This document shows, piece by piece, positions 15,605 to 23,430 of a DNA stretch of 63,583 nt. The DNA is from CAZQKE01 sp964593865. GTDB lineage: Bacteria > Chloroflexota > Anaerolineae > JAAYZQ01. Made by a program: the position numbers and the translations under genes. The notes beneath the pieces were generated by a model, which saw only the letters and a list, made by a program, of their open reading frames with translations, made no database searches and was not told where the DNA came from. The stretch lies in contig CAZQKE010000034.1 in the NCBI GenBank assembly GCA_964593865.1, positions 1 to 63,583 of the forward strand, written 5' to 3'. Each line of letters starts with the position of its first letter. Position 1 is the first letter of the stretch.

Positions 15605-17802
15605 ACCTCGGTAGGCTTCGGATTAGTCCCGTCGGACCGTCCGGCGGGCCGGATGTGGACTCCGATTCGCGCCGGGTGCGGAATCCCGACACGCGGTTCG
15701 CCTTGGCCTTGTTTGCCTTCCTCTTTAGCATCTATCTTCTGACCTTCAGCGGCCACTACCATTCCAGCGACGAGATGTCTATGCTGGCCGTCAGCGATAG
15801 CCTGGCCCGGCGCGGCACGCTGGACATCAACCTCTACCGCTGGCTGGGCCTGCAGCAGGGGAAATTCGGACCCGACGGCAACCTCTATTCCCACAAGGGG
15901 ATCGGCACTTCGCTGGCGGCTCTGCCTTTGACTTGGCTGGCCCTACACCATGCACGCCTGGGCAACGTGCAGACCGCTTTGCTGACCATGTCCCTGGTCA
16001 CGGCCCTGACCGGCGCGCTCCTCTTTCTCCTGGTGCGGCGGCTCGGTTTTGGTCCTGCTGTGGCGGTCGGTGTGTCCTTGCTTTACGGCTTGGCGACGAT
16101 GGCTTGGGTGTATGCCCGTTACCTGTTTAGCGAATCGCTGACCGGCCTCACCTTGCTGACCGCCGCCTACCTGTTGTTGGGCTACCGCCGATCGGGCCGG
16201 GAACGCGATCTGTTCTTGGGCGGTCTGTGCCTGGGCATCACCTTGTTGACCCGCCTCAACGATGCTTTGCTCGTGCCTCTTTTTGCCCTTTTGCTGTTGG
16301 CCTATGCCCGGCAGCGGGGTGTTCGTTCCTTGCGGCGGCTCACCGGTTTGCTTGTCCGCTGGGGGTTGCCTGTGTTGATCGCTTTGTTGGGGGTGGGGCT
16401 GTACAACCTGTTGCGCTTTGGCGATCCGTTAGATACCGGCTACCTTTTTGGTCGGCGGGAGCAGTTTTCCACCCCTTTGCTTTCCGGGCTGTACGGCTTG
16501 ACCTTCAGTCCCGGACGCGGTTTGTTCTGGTACAACCCCGTTCTCTTGGTGACCGTGCTCGGCTGGCCCGCCCTGGTCCGTCGCCGCCGCGTGGAGGGGC
16601 TGTTTGCCGCCGGGGTCGTGCTTTACTATTTGCTATTTTGGTCCTTGTGGTACCTATGGTGGGGAGGGCATAGTTGGGGGCCGCGCTTTTTGGTAGCCAT
16701 GTTGCCCTTTGCCGTCCTCCCCCTGGCCCCGGTGCTGGATGCCGTCCGTCACCGGCGGGGGGCAGCTGCCGGGCTGCTTTTGCTCTCCCTGGGCAGCGTT
16801 GCCGTGCAATTGTTGGGTGTGGCCGTGGACTTTAACCTTTACTTGGAAGATGTCTACGCCCGCCTGGGCCTTTACCATCCGGCCACTTTGTTCAACCCGG
16901 CTTACAGCCCTTTGTTGCGCCAGTGGGCTTATCTCCGCCCGGAGAACCTGGATTTGGCTTGGGCGCGAGGGGGCGTGGTACATTGGGGCGGCCTGGCGGT
17001 GGGCTTGGCACTGGTGTTCCTGACCGGCTCGGCGTTGCCGGTAGCATGGCGCGGACGGTGGGGCAGGGGACTGACCGTGGGGTTGCCGACGGCCTTGATC
17101 GTCGGTGCGATTGCCCTTTTGCTGTTTTACGCGCCGACGGGGGATGTCGCCCAGGCAGCAGCGTTGTTGACCGCCGTGGAGCGGCCCGGCGAAGGTGCGA
17201 CCCTCACCGAACCGCTGTGGACCGAGTCGTGGCAAGATTCTTACGACGGCAGGTTGGAAGTTTGGGGCACGGGGCGCAATCCCGATTCGGTGTGGACCAT
17301 CGGCCCCGGCGGGCCGGAGTGGGCAGCCGCCCGCTTCCGGATGGGGGCGGTGCGCTTGGACTATGGGGGTGACCTTTTTGATCCGGTCCGCTTGCCCTTC
17401 CCCCTGTTGACGCCGAGACCGCGCCTGGGCGATGCCGTGGAGCTGGTGGCCGCCCAGGTGGCAGACGAGGGGCAGGCGGGGGAAACGCTCCCCCTGATCT
17501 TTTGCTGGCGGGCGTTGACTCCTTTGGCGGAATCTTTTACCTTTTTCGTCCAGGTCATTGACGAACAAGGTGTCAAAGCCGGGCAGATAGACCGCTTGCC
17601 CTGCGACGGCGGCTGCCCGACCGACACTTGGCAGCCCGGCGATCTCGTCGGCGAACGGTATGACCTGTTCCTCCGCGCCGACGCCCCGCCGGGCCGCTAC
17701 CGGCTCATCGTCGGCTTTTACGACCTGCGCACCGGTCGGCATCTCCTTTCCGCCGAGGGGCAACCTTACCTTGTCCTCGGCTCTGTGGAGGTGCGCCGGT
17801 GA
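15601..17802 (+). CDS. GT-C type membrane glycosyltransferase with PPGxY beta-sandwich
   Basis: 733 residues from ATG 15601, overlapping the upstream stop. After a short cytosolic leader comes a polytopic domain with an early acidic loop (HYHSSDEMSMLAVSDSLARR, ~50-70) typical of PMT/GT39-like GT-C enzymes, about ten membrane helices to ~550, then a soluble C-terminal region. The last ~110 residues are a beta-sandwich (FFVQVIDEQG, TDTWQPGDLVGERYDL, DAPPGRYRLIVGFYD) shared with the genes at 18679 and 23431. Substrate unknown; likely surface glycan or glycoprotein assembly with its coupled neighbour. Confidence 0.8.
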   Translation: MNLGRLRISPVGPSGGPDVDSDSRRVRNPDTRFALALFAFLFSIYLLTFSGHYHSSDEMSMLAVSDSLARRGTLDINLYRWLGLQQGKFGPDGNLYSHKGIGTSLAALPLTWLALHHARLGNVQTALLTMSLVTALTGALLFLLVRRLGFGPAVAVGVSLLYGLATMAWVYARYLFSESLTGLTLLTAAYLLLGYRRSGRERDLFLGGLCLGITLLTRLNDALLVPLFALLLLAYARQRGVRSLRRLTGLLVRWGLPVLIALLGVGLYNLLRFGDPLDTGYLFGRREQFSTPLLSGLYGLTFSPGRGLFWYNPVLLVTVLGWPALVRRRRVEGLFAAGVVLYYLLFWSLWYLWWGGHSWGPRFLVAMLPFAVLPLAPVLDAVRHRRGAAAGLLLLSLGSVAVQLLGVAVDFNLYLEDVYARLGLYHPATLFNPAYSPLLRQWAYLRPENLDLAWARGGVVHWGGLAVGLALVFLTGSALPVAWRGRWGRGLTVGLPTALIVGAIALLLFYAPTGDVAQAAALLTAVERPGEGATLTEPLWTESWQDSYDGRLEVWGTGRNPDSVWTIGPGGPEWAAARFRMGAVRLDYGGDLFDPVRLPFPLLTPRPRLGDAVELVAAQVADEGQAGETLPLIFCWRALTPLAESFTFFVQVIDEQGVKAGQIDRLPCDGGCPTDTWQPGDLVGERYDLFLRADAPPGRYRLIVGFYDLRTGRHLLSAEGQPYLVLGSVEVRR

Positions 17803-17838
17803 TGGGAAAAGCGTCATAGCCTTGCGCATGGAGGCGGA

Positions 17839-18651
17839 ATGGAGGACATGGAAGATTTTCTCTGGCTGCACCTCAAAGACCTGCCGGCGTTTCGCGCCCT
17901 GCTGCGGGCGGTAGAAGCGCGGTTCTATCGGCGGCTGTTGCCCCTGGCCGAGCCGGTGTTGGACGTGGGCTGCGGCGACGGCCATTTTGCTTCTGTGGCC
18001 TTTCCGCGCCCTTTGATAGCGGGGTTGGACCCGGCGGCGAAGGCGTTGGAAGAAGCGCGGCAACGGGGAGCATACCGGCTGTCGGTGCAAGCCCTGGGTG
18101 ACGCTCTGCCCTATGCCGACGGCTTTTTTGCCACCGTGGTTAGCAATTCGGTACTGGAACATATCCCCGATGTGGAAGCGGTGCTATCCGAGATCGGACG
18201 GGTGTTGCAACCGGGTGGCCGGTTCATCTTCTGCGTGCCCGGCGATCATTTCACAGAGTTGCTCTTTTTCCCTCAACTGTTCCGCCGCCTGCATCTGGAG
18301 GGCATGGCCCGTGTTTACGAACGCTATTTCAACCGCATCTCCCGTCACCATCATTGCGACGGAGAAACGGTTTGGCGGGCACGTCTTGCCGAGGCCGGAT
18401 TGCAGCTGGATGAGGCGTTTTACTACTTTTCGGCGCGGGCCAACCATGCTTTGGACCTGGGTCATTACTTTGGCGCGCCCAGTTTGATCTGCAAAAAACT
18501 CTTTGGTCGTTGGATTTTGGTCCCCCGCCGTTGGAACCTGGCCCTCACCGAAAAGTGGTTGCGGCCCCTCTACGAGGAGCCTTTGCCGCCCGTTGGAGCG
18601 TATCTCTTTTTTGTAGCGCACAAACCCCCTACGAGCGAAGGGACGGAGTGA
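17839..18651 (+). CDS. Class I SAM-dependent methyltransferase
   Basis: 270 residues; ATG after GGAGGCGG. The SAM-binding motif I is VLDVGCGDGHF (~54-64), motif II includes GLDPAAKALEEA, then DALPYADGFFATVVSNSVLEHI and RVLQPGGRFIFCVPG, as in Methyltransf_11 enzymes. The substrate cannot be named. It is 36 bp downstream of two glycosyltransferases, so methylation of a sugar, lipid carrier or glycan precursor is plausible (inference). It converges on the GT-C gene at 18679 with a 27-bp gap. Confidence 0.85.
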   Translation: MEDMEDFLWLHLKDLPAFRALLRAVEARFYRRLLPLAEPVLDVGCGDGHFASVAFPRPLIAGLDPAAKALEEARQRGAYRLSVQALGDALPYADGFFATVVSNSVLEHIPDVEAVLSEIGRVLQPGGRFIFCVPGDHFTELLFFPQLFRRLHLEGMARVYERYFNRISRHHHCDGETVWRARLAEAGLQLDEAFYYFSARANHALDLGHYFGAPSLICKKLFGRWILVPRRWNLALTEKWLRPLYEEPLPPVGAYLFFVAHKPPTSEGTE

Positions 18652-18678
18652 TCCCCGGCTTCCCGCCGGAGACGCGGT

Positions 18679-21144
18679 TCATCCCCCCGGCATTGCGATC
18701 TGGACGGTAGTGAGGGGCAGGGCATCGCCGCCGCCGAGCAGGGGCAGGCGTGCGCCCGTCACCGGGTCGTAGAGGCCGACCAGCAGACGGTACACCCCCG
18801 GCGGCAGGTCGGCGGGCAGGGGGATGGTGTGGGTGTCGTCCAGTTCGGCGCCGGGCCGCCAAAGCGACGTGGGCCAGCGGCCATCCAGGGGTGGGGCGTC
18901 TCCCTGGGCCACGACCTGCTCCCCGTCGTCCGCCGGGACCAGGTGGAGAAAGACGGTATAGTCGGCGTCCGGGTAGCCGTCGGTCGCCCAGCGCAGGGTG
19001 ACGTTCACCGCTCCCGGCCGGACGGATGCCTTGTAGCCGCGCAGGGTGATGGTCGCACCGGCGGCCCGGAAGGCGGCCTCCAGGGGCGTCAACCCGGCGG
19101 TGGGGGCGGTGGGCCAGGCCACGGGCAGGACGGCCAGGCGCAGGCTATCGCCGCCGCCCACCGGCAGCCGCCGCCCGTCGGCAGGGTCGTACCAACCGCT
19201 GCGGATGTCGTACAGGCCGGGCGGGGTATCGGCGGGGACGGTCAGGTGGAAGATGTCGCGCACCATCTCGCCTGCCGCCCACTTGCTCGTGGGATAGAGG
19301 CCGTCGTGGGGCCGACGGTCGTCCCCGGCCCGGCCCCGGCCGTTTTCATCCACCAAGTGGGCAAAGGCGGTGTAATCGCTCTCCATCGCCCGCTGCGCCT
19401 GCCAGACGACGGTCAGGCTGATGGCGTCGCCGGGTTGCACGTCCGGCGGCGCGTGGAGGCTCCAGCCGATCAGGGCCAGGTCGTCGCCAAAGGCGGCGTG
19501 CCGCTCGTATTGGAGCGGGTCCGGCGCGTATAGCTCAAATTTGCCCACGCTGCGGGCGTGGCGGTAGTTGCGGTCCAGCTCGGAAAGAAAGGCGCGGGTG
19601 AAGCGACGGTAGCGGTCGGGGTCCAGGCGGGTCCCCCGGTCCAGGATGACCAGGGTTCGGCGGCGGCTCCGCAGCTCGCCCAGCTCCCACGATTGATCCC
19701 AGCGGCCCGCCGCGGCCAGCTGGCTGTACTCAAAGGCGTGGTAGTCCAACACCTTGCCAAAGGTGACCAGCAGGCCCATATCCTCGGCAAAGAGGGGGTC
19801 GGGCGTTGCGGCCATGATGGGCGCCATCGCTTCGTAAGAGGCGCGGGTCAGGGCCATGTAGCGGTTGGCGACGCGGGGCGTGTGCCACATCAGGATCACC
19901 TGGGCCAGCACCAGCAGGGGGGCGAGCCATCTGCCCTGCCCACGCTTTCCTTCGTTCGTTGCCGCGCCCGGCCCGGCGCAGAGACGGGCCAAACCCAGCC
20001 CCGCGCCCAGGCTCAGGGCGGCCAACGCCTCGAAAAAATAGTTTTCCCAGGCCCCCGCCTTGCCCGCCAACAGGACGCCGAGCAGGGCCAGGGGCAGGTA
20101 CAGGTCCAAAAGGCGGACGGTCCGGCGGCCCCCGGCCTTTGCGGAGCCGTCCCCAGGCCGGGCCTCCTTCGCACCCCGGCGGCGAAAAAACGGAGCGGCT
20201 CTGCCCACCGCGTAGAGGGCGGTCAGCAGGACCAGGGGGGCAAAGGTCCCGAAAAAGTCGGCCTGTTGCTTCCAGAATTCATCCCAGAGAAAAGGGTTGA
20301 CGTTGGCGACGACCAGGCTCTCCCAGAAGCTCCCGGCGGTGGCGGCGTTGACGGCGACAAAGATGCTGCCGCCCGGCAGGGCGATGGCGGCGGCCAGGAT
20401 AATGGCCCGGCGGCGGTCCCCGGATGCCCAGAGGTACAGGATGGCCGCCGCCGGGGCAAAGAGGAACGACTGCTTGGCATAGAGGGCGGCGACGAACAGC
20501 ACGGCGGCCAACAGGACCCGGAGGATCGGGTAAGCTCCGCCCCCCGGCTTGCGGTTTTCAAAAATGACGTACAGCCCGGCCAGGGTCAGGGCCAGGCCGA
20601 CCAGGTCTACACGAAAGAGGGGCGCCCAGTGGTAGATGTAGGGCGAACCGAGGAAGAGCAGGGCGGCGACCAGGCCCGGCCCCCAACGCCCCGTCTCCCG
20701 GCGCAGCCAGGCGACCATGATGGCGGCGACGGCGGCGAGGGCCAGCAGCGTCCAGAGCCGCCCGGCGGCGTAGGTCAGGCCCAGGAGGGGCGTCAGGGCG
20801 GCAGTCAGGAGGAAGGTCAGGGGTGGATAGTTGGCGGTGATGTAAGGGTAGCGGCCGATGGGCCGGTAGATGGGCCGCCCGGCCAGCAGTTCGCGGACAT
20901 AGTGTAGCTGCACGCCTTCGCCATAGTCCAGCTGATAGGGAAAGAGCAGGCCGCGCCCGCCCAGCCAGGCGGTCAGCCCGGCCAGGTAGAGCAGCCCGGC
21001 CAGGGCGACGGCCCAGAGGAGCGAGGGTAGCAGGTTGGAACGGGAAAATCGGAGCAAAAAGGTTCCATTCCTGCCCTCCGGTGGGGGATCATGCCCGGCC
21101 AGAAGGTGGTTTCCTCCATCGCGGGGCCGCCCGGTGGCCCTCAT
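18679..21144 (-). CDS. GT-C type membrane protein with two PPGxY beta-sandwich domains
   Basis: 821 residues from ATG 21144, which overlaps the stop of the upstream nucleotidyltransferase as ATGA. Residues ~25-420 are polytopic with an acidic first outer loop (YQLDYGEGVQLHYVRELLAG) as in GT39/GT83-like transferases. A soluble segment (~430-570) is followed by two tandem beta-sandwich copies (~575-690 and ~712-821), each with a WxxG..h.D...ltvPADtPPGxYdl pattern. A Gly/Arg-rich loop (RRRGAKEARPGDGSAKAGG) interrupts the membrane part. It is odd for such a gene to be translationally coupled to a toxin-like gene. Confidence 0.78.
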   Translation of the reverse strand: MRATGRPRDGGNHLLAGHDPPPEGRNGTFLLRFSRSNLLPSLLWAVALAGLLYLAGLTAWLGGRGLLFPYQLDYGEGVQLHYVRELLAGRPIYRPIGRYPYITANYPPLTFLLTAALTPLLGLTYAAGRLWTLLALAAVAAIMVAWLRRETGRWGPGLVAALLFLGSPYIYHWAPLFRVDLVGLALTLAGLYVIFENRKPGGGAYPILRVLLAAVLFVAALYAKQSFLFAPAAAILYLWASGDRRRAIILAAAIALPGGSIFVAVNAATAGSFWESLVVANVNPFLWDEFWKQQADFFGTFAPLVLLTALYAVGRAAPFFRRRGAKEARPGDGSAKAGGRRTVRLLDLYLPLALLGVLLAGKAGAWENYFFEALAALSLGAGLGLARLCAGPGAATNEGKRGQGRWLAPLLVLAQVILMWHTPRVANRYMALTRASYEAMAPIMAATPDPLFAEDMGLLVTFGKVLDYHAFEYSQLAAAGRWDQSWELGELRSRRRTLVILDRGTRLDPDRYRRFTRAFLSELDRNYRHARSVGKFELYAPDPLQYERHAAFGDDLALIGWSLHAPPDVQPGDAISLTVVWQAQRAMESDYTAFAHLVDENGRGRAGDDRRPHDGLYPTSKWAAGEMVRDIFHLTVPADTPPGLYDIRSGWYDPADGRRLPVGGGDSLRLAVLPVAWPTAPTAGLTPLEAAFRAAGATITLRGYKASVRPGAVNVTLRWATDGYPDADYTVFLHLVPADDGEQVVAQGDAPPLDGRWPTSLWRPGAELDDTHTIPLPADLPPGVYRLLVGLYDPVTGARLPLLGGGDALPLTTVQIAMPGG

Positions 21145-21815
21145 GCCCACAAGCCCTCCAATCGCATCCGCCCGGCTGCCATTGCCTGCTGTTCCAGAAA
21201 TTTTTTCATCTCAACCCAAGGGGTGGGATCGATCATTTGGGGCATGGGCGAGTTTTCCGCATCGTCAAAATAAGCCAAGGCGCGGGTCGCGCTGATGGCA
21301 AAAGTTCGTGCCTGGGCGTACTTTTGGGCGGCTACTGCAAACAGCCGTTCCAGGGGGACTCGGCGGAGGATAAAGTACAGGTCTACCAGGTCTTTGCGGG
21401 TCCCCCGACCGATGATGGCTGCCAGTTTCATCGCTCCGATCTCTTCCACCGTTGCCACCGGCACGGTTCCCAGCAAAAGCGGCGGTTGCACCAAAGGGTA
21501 CATGGACAGGCGGAAGAAACTGATGCCCACATTGCGCCAGGTAGCCACAAAGGTCGCATCCTGGTCATAGGTGATCGTCAGCGTGGGATCGGCCAGAGTG
21601 TCCCGCAACACGGCACGCATATCCGGCCCAACGGCATCCGCAGCAGGCGAAAAGAAATCCAGGTCTACCGAGAAGCGGTGGCCCAGGTGCAGGGCTAATC
21701 CTGTGCCCCCGGCCAGGTAGAATTGCCGGATAAAAGGCAGCCGGGCGACCAGATCGAACGCCTGGCGCGTCTCCGCAGTGAGGGCGTTCCAGCAAGGTTG
21801 AGTCAATAGGGCCAT
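21141..21815 (-). CDS. AbiEii-type nucleotidyltransferase toxin
   Basis: 224 residues from ATG 21815 after a perfect GGGAGGAGG. The AbiEii/AbiGii (DUF1814) signature is clear: FYLAGGTGLALHLGHRFSVDLDFF, containing the GG and DxD nucleotidyltransferase motifs, followed by VEEIGAMKLAAIIGRGTRKDLVDLYF. Known AbiEii toxins transfer nucleotides to tRNA or other targets and halt growth during phage attack or stress. The partner reading frame upstream overlaps by 13 bp. The downstream GT-C start overlaps this stop. Confidence 0.88.
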   Translation of the reverse strand: MALLTQPCWNALTAETRQAFDLVARLPFIRQFYLAGGTGLALHLGHRFSVDLDFFSPAADAVGPDMRAVLRDTLADPTLTITYDQDATFVATWRNVGISFFRLSMYPLVQPPLLLGTVPVATVEEIGAMKLAAIIGRGTRKDLVDLYFILRRVPLERLFAVAAQKYAQARTFAISATRALAYFDDAENSPMPQMIDPTPWVEMKKFLEQQAMAAGRMRLEGLWA

Positions 21816-22111
21816 ACCTCCTCCCTGGCCGTGGGGAAAGGTGAGGGCCGCCAGCGCCGGACGTTCAGCAGTTTGCGCCAATAGTTAAAGACGACCGGCG
21901 AAAGCATCCGTGCGCCATGTTGCCGCACAAAAGCGGCGATGCGCTCGCGGCCATAGGCGGCAAAGAGCCAACGCACATCCTCCCAGGCCCCGTGTTCCAA
22001 CGTGCGCTGGATGATCAGGTCAGCGTCCCGCTCCAGCGTCAGGGCAGCGGGATCGTACTCTTGAAATGCAGGCCACAGATTTTTGGGGATCGGCGATTCC
22101 CGGTCGGACAA
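21803..22111 (-). CDS. DUF6922-like antitoxin partner of AbiEii
   Basis: 102 residues from a TTG start at 22111, chosen because AAAGGAGGGG lies at the right distance upstream; the longer ATG frame (22141) would begin inside the -10 box. The core YGRERIAAFVRQHGARMLSP followed by VVFNYWRKLLN matches small DUF6922-type proteins that precede AbiEii-like nucleotidyltransferases and act as their antitoxin or DNA-binding partner. It overlaps the toxin gene by 13 bp. A promoter is at 22141-22170. Confidence 0.75.
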   Translation of the reverse strand: MSDRESPIPKNLWPAFQEYDPAALTLERDADLIIQRTLEHGAWEDVRWLFAAYGRERIAAFVRQHGARMLSPVVFNYWRKLLNVRRWRPSPFPTAREEVWPY

Positions 22112-22140
22112 CGGACGCCCCTCCTTTCGGCACGGGTGCA

Positions 22141-22170
22141 ATTATAGCACGAGATGGGAGGGGCGGTCAA
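22141..22170 (-). promoter_or_regulatory. Promoter of the toxin-antitoxin operon
   Basis: Minus strand TTGACC (22170-22165), 18 bp, TATAAT (22146-22141). Transcription would begin near 22134, about 23 nt before the TTG start. Confidence 0.78.
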
Positions 22171-22200
22171 AATGGGGGGACGGCACACCGGAACGGGGTG

Positions 22201-22212
22201 TGCAGATCTGCA
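22201..22212. promoter_or_regulatory. Perfect palindrome TGCAGATCTGCA, possible operator
   Basis: A 12-bp perfect palindrome between the two divergent promoters, followed by two more GATCTG(C/T)-containing half-sites at ~22223-22240 within the plus-strand promoter. It fits a dimeric repressor site, possibly for the antitoxin (inference). Confidence 0.5.
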
Positions 22213-22218
22213 ATCGGA

Positions 22219-22247
22219 TTGCGGATCTGCACGATCTGTGCTATACT
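22219..22247 (+). promoter_or_regulatory. Promoter of the AAA/DUF4143 gene
   Basis: TTGCGG (22219-22224), 17 bp, TATACT (22242-22247). The leader is short, about 16 nt, and carries the GGAAGGAGG ribosome site. Confidence 0.75.
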
Positions 22248-22269
22248 GGACGGCGGAAGGAGGTGCACC

Positions 22270-23430
22270 GTGATTGAGCGGGCGTTGGCTCCCAAATTGA
22301 CGGCGTTGGCGGCGGGATTCCCGGTGGTCATGCTGACCGGCCCTCGTCAATCGGGCAAGACCACGTTGGTCCGCGCGACCTTTCCCACCTGGCCTTACGT
22401 CTCCCTGGAGGAACCGGACATCCGTCAGCTTGCCCTGGAGGACCCGCGCGGCTTTTTGGCGCACCTGGGGGACCGCGCCATCCTGGATGAGGTGCAGCGC
22501 ACTCCCGACCTGCTTTCCTACATCCAGTCCATTGTGGACGACAACCGGGAGGCCCGTTTCGTCCTGACCGGCTCTTCCAACCTGCTGCTCATGGAAAAGA
22601 TCGGCCAGACGCTGGCCGGGCGAAGCGCAGTGTTGCACCTGCTGCCCTTTTCCCTGGACGAATTGCGGCGGGGAGGGCATACCTTTGGCCGCTATGAGGA
22701 GGCGATCTTTTGGGGGCAATACCCCCGCATTTACGATCGGGGGATCGCGCCCACCGATTTCTACCCGGCCTATATCCAAACCTACGTGGAGCGGGATGTC
22801 CGTTTGATCAAAAATATTGCCGATCTTGATGCTTTCATCCGCTTCAGCCGGTTGTGCGCCGGGCGCGTGGGGCAACTGCTCAACTATGCCGGCCTGGCCA
22901 ATGATGCCGGGATCAGTCCCAACACGGCCAGAGCCTGGCTCTCAATCTTGGAAGCTTGCTATGTGGTCTACCGGTTGCCCCCTCATCACCGCAACTTCAA
23001 CAAACGCTTGATCAAATCGCCCAAACTGTATTTCTACGACACCGGCCTGGCCTGCTCGCTGCTGGGCATCCGCCGGGTCGAGCAGGTGGATACCCATTTT
23101 CTCAAAGGCGCCCTGTTTGAGAACCTGATCCTCAACGAGTTCATCAAAAGGTCGTTGAACCGTGGGGAACGACCTGCCCTCTATTTTTGGCGGGATAGCC
23201 AGGGGCATGAAGTGGACTGTCTCCTTGAGGATCGGGAGGACTTGATCCCGGTGGAGATCAAAGCCGGTCGGACGATGAACATGAGCTACTTTGACAACCT
23301 CCGCTATTGGCAGCGGCTGGCAGGGACGCCCCCGGAGCGGAGTTACGTTGTCTACGGCGGTGACCGGTCGCTGCCGACCGGCCACGGGGTCCTGCTCGGC
23401 TGGCGAGATCTGGACCGCCTGGTGCGCTAG
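22270..23430 (+). CDS. AAA+ ATPase with DUF4143 domain
   Basis: 386 residues from GTG 22270 behind AAGGAGG. N-terminal AAA_14 domain: Walker A GPRQSGKTTLV (~26-36), Walker B-like AILDEVQ, and FVLTGSSNLLLM. A C-terminal DUF4143 region follows (YVERDVRLIKNI, FYDTGLACSLLGI, LFENLILNEFIKR), ending in a nuclease-like segment HEVDCLLEDREDLIPVEIKAG that resembles a PD-(D/E)XK remnant (D..ExK). The family is abundant in accessory regions with unclear roles. It ends base-to-base with the next gene on the opposite strand (23430/23431). Confidence 0.9.
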   Translation: MIERALAPKLTALAAGFPVVMLTGPRQSGKTTLVRATFPTWPYVSLEEPDIRQLALEDPRGFLAHLGDRAILDEVQRTPDLLSYIQSIVDDNREARFVLTGSSNLLLMEKIGQTLAGRSAVLHLLPFSLDELRRGGHTFGRYEEAIFWGQYPRIYDRGIAPTDFYPAYIQTYVERDVRLIKNIADLDAFIRFSRLCAGRVGQLLNYAGLANDAGISPNTARAWLSILEACYVVYRLPPHHRNFNKRLIKSPKLYFYDTGLACSLLGIRRVEQVDTHFLKGALFENLILNEFIKRSLNRGERPALYFWRDSQGHEVDCLLEDREDLIPVEIKAGRTMNMSYFDNLRYWQRLAGTPPERSYVVYGGDRSLPTGHGVLLGWRDLDRLVR

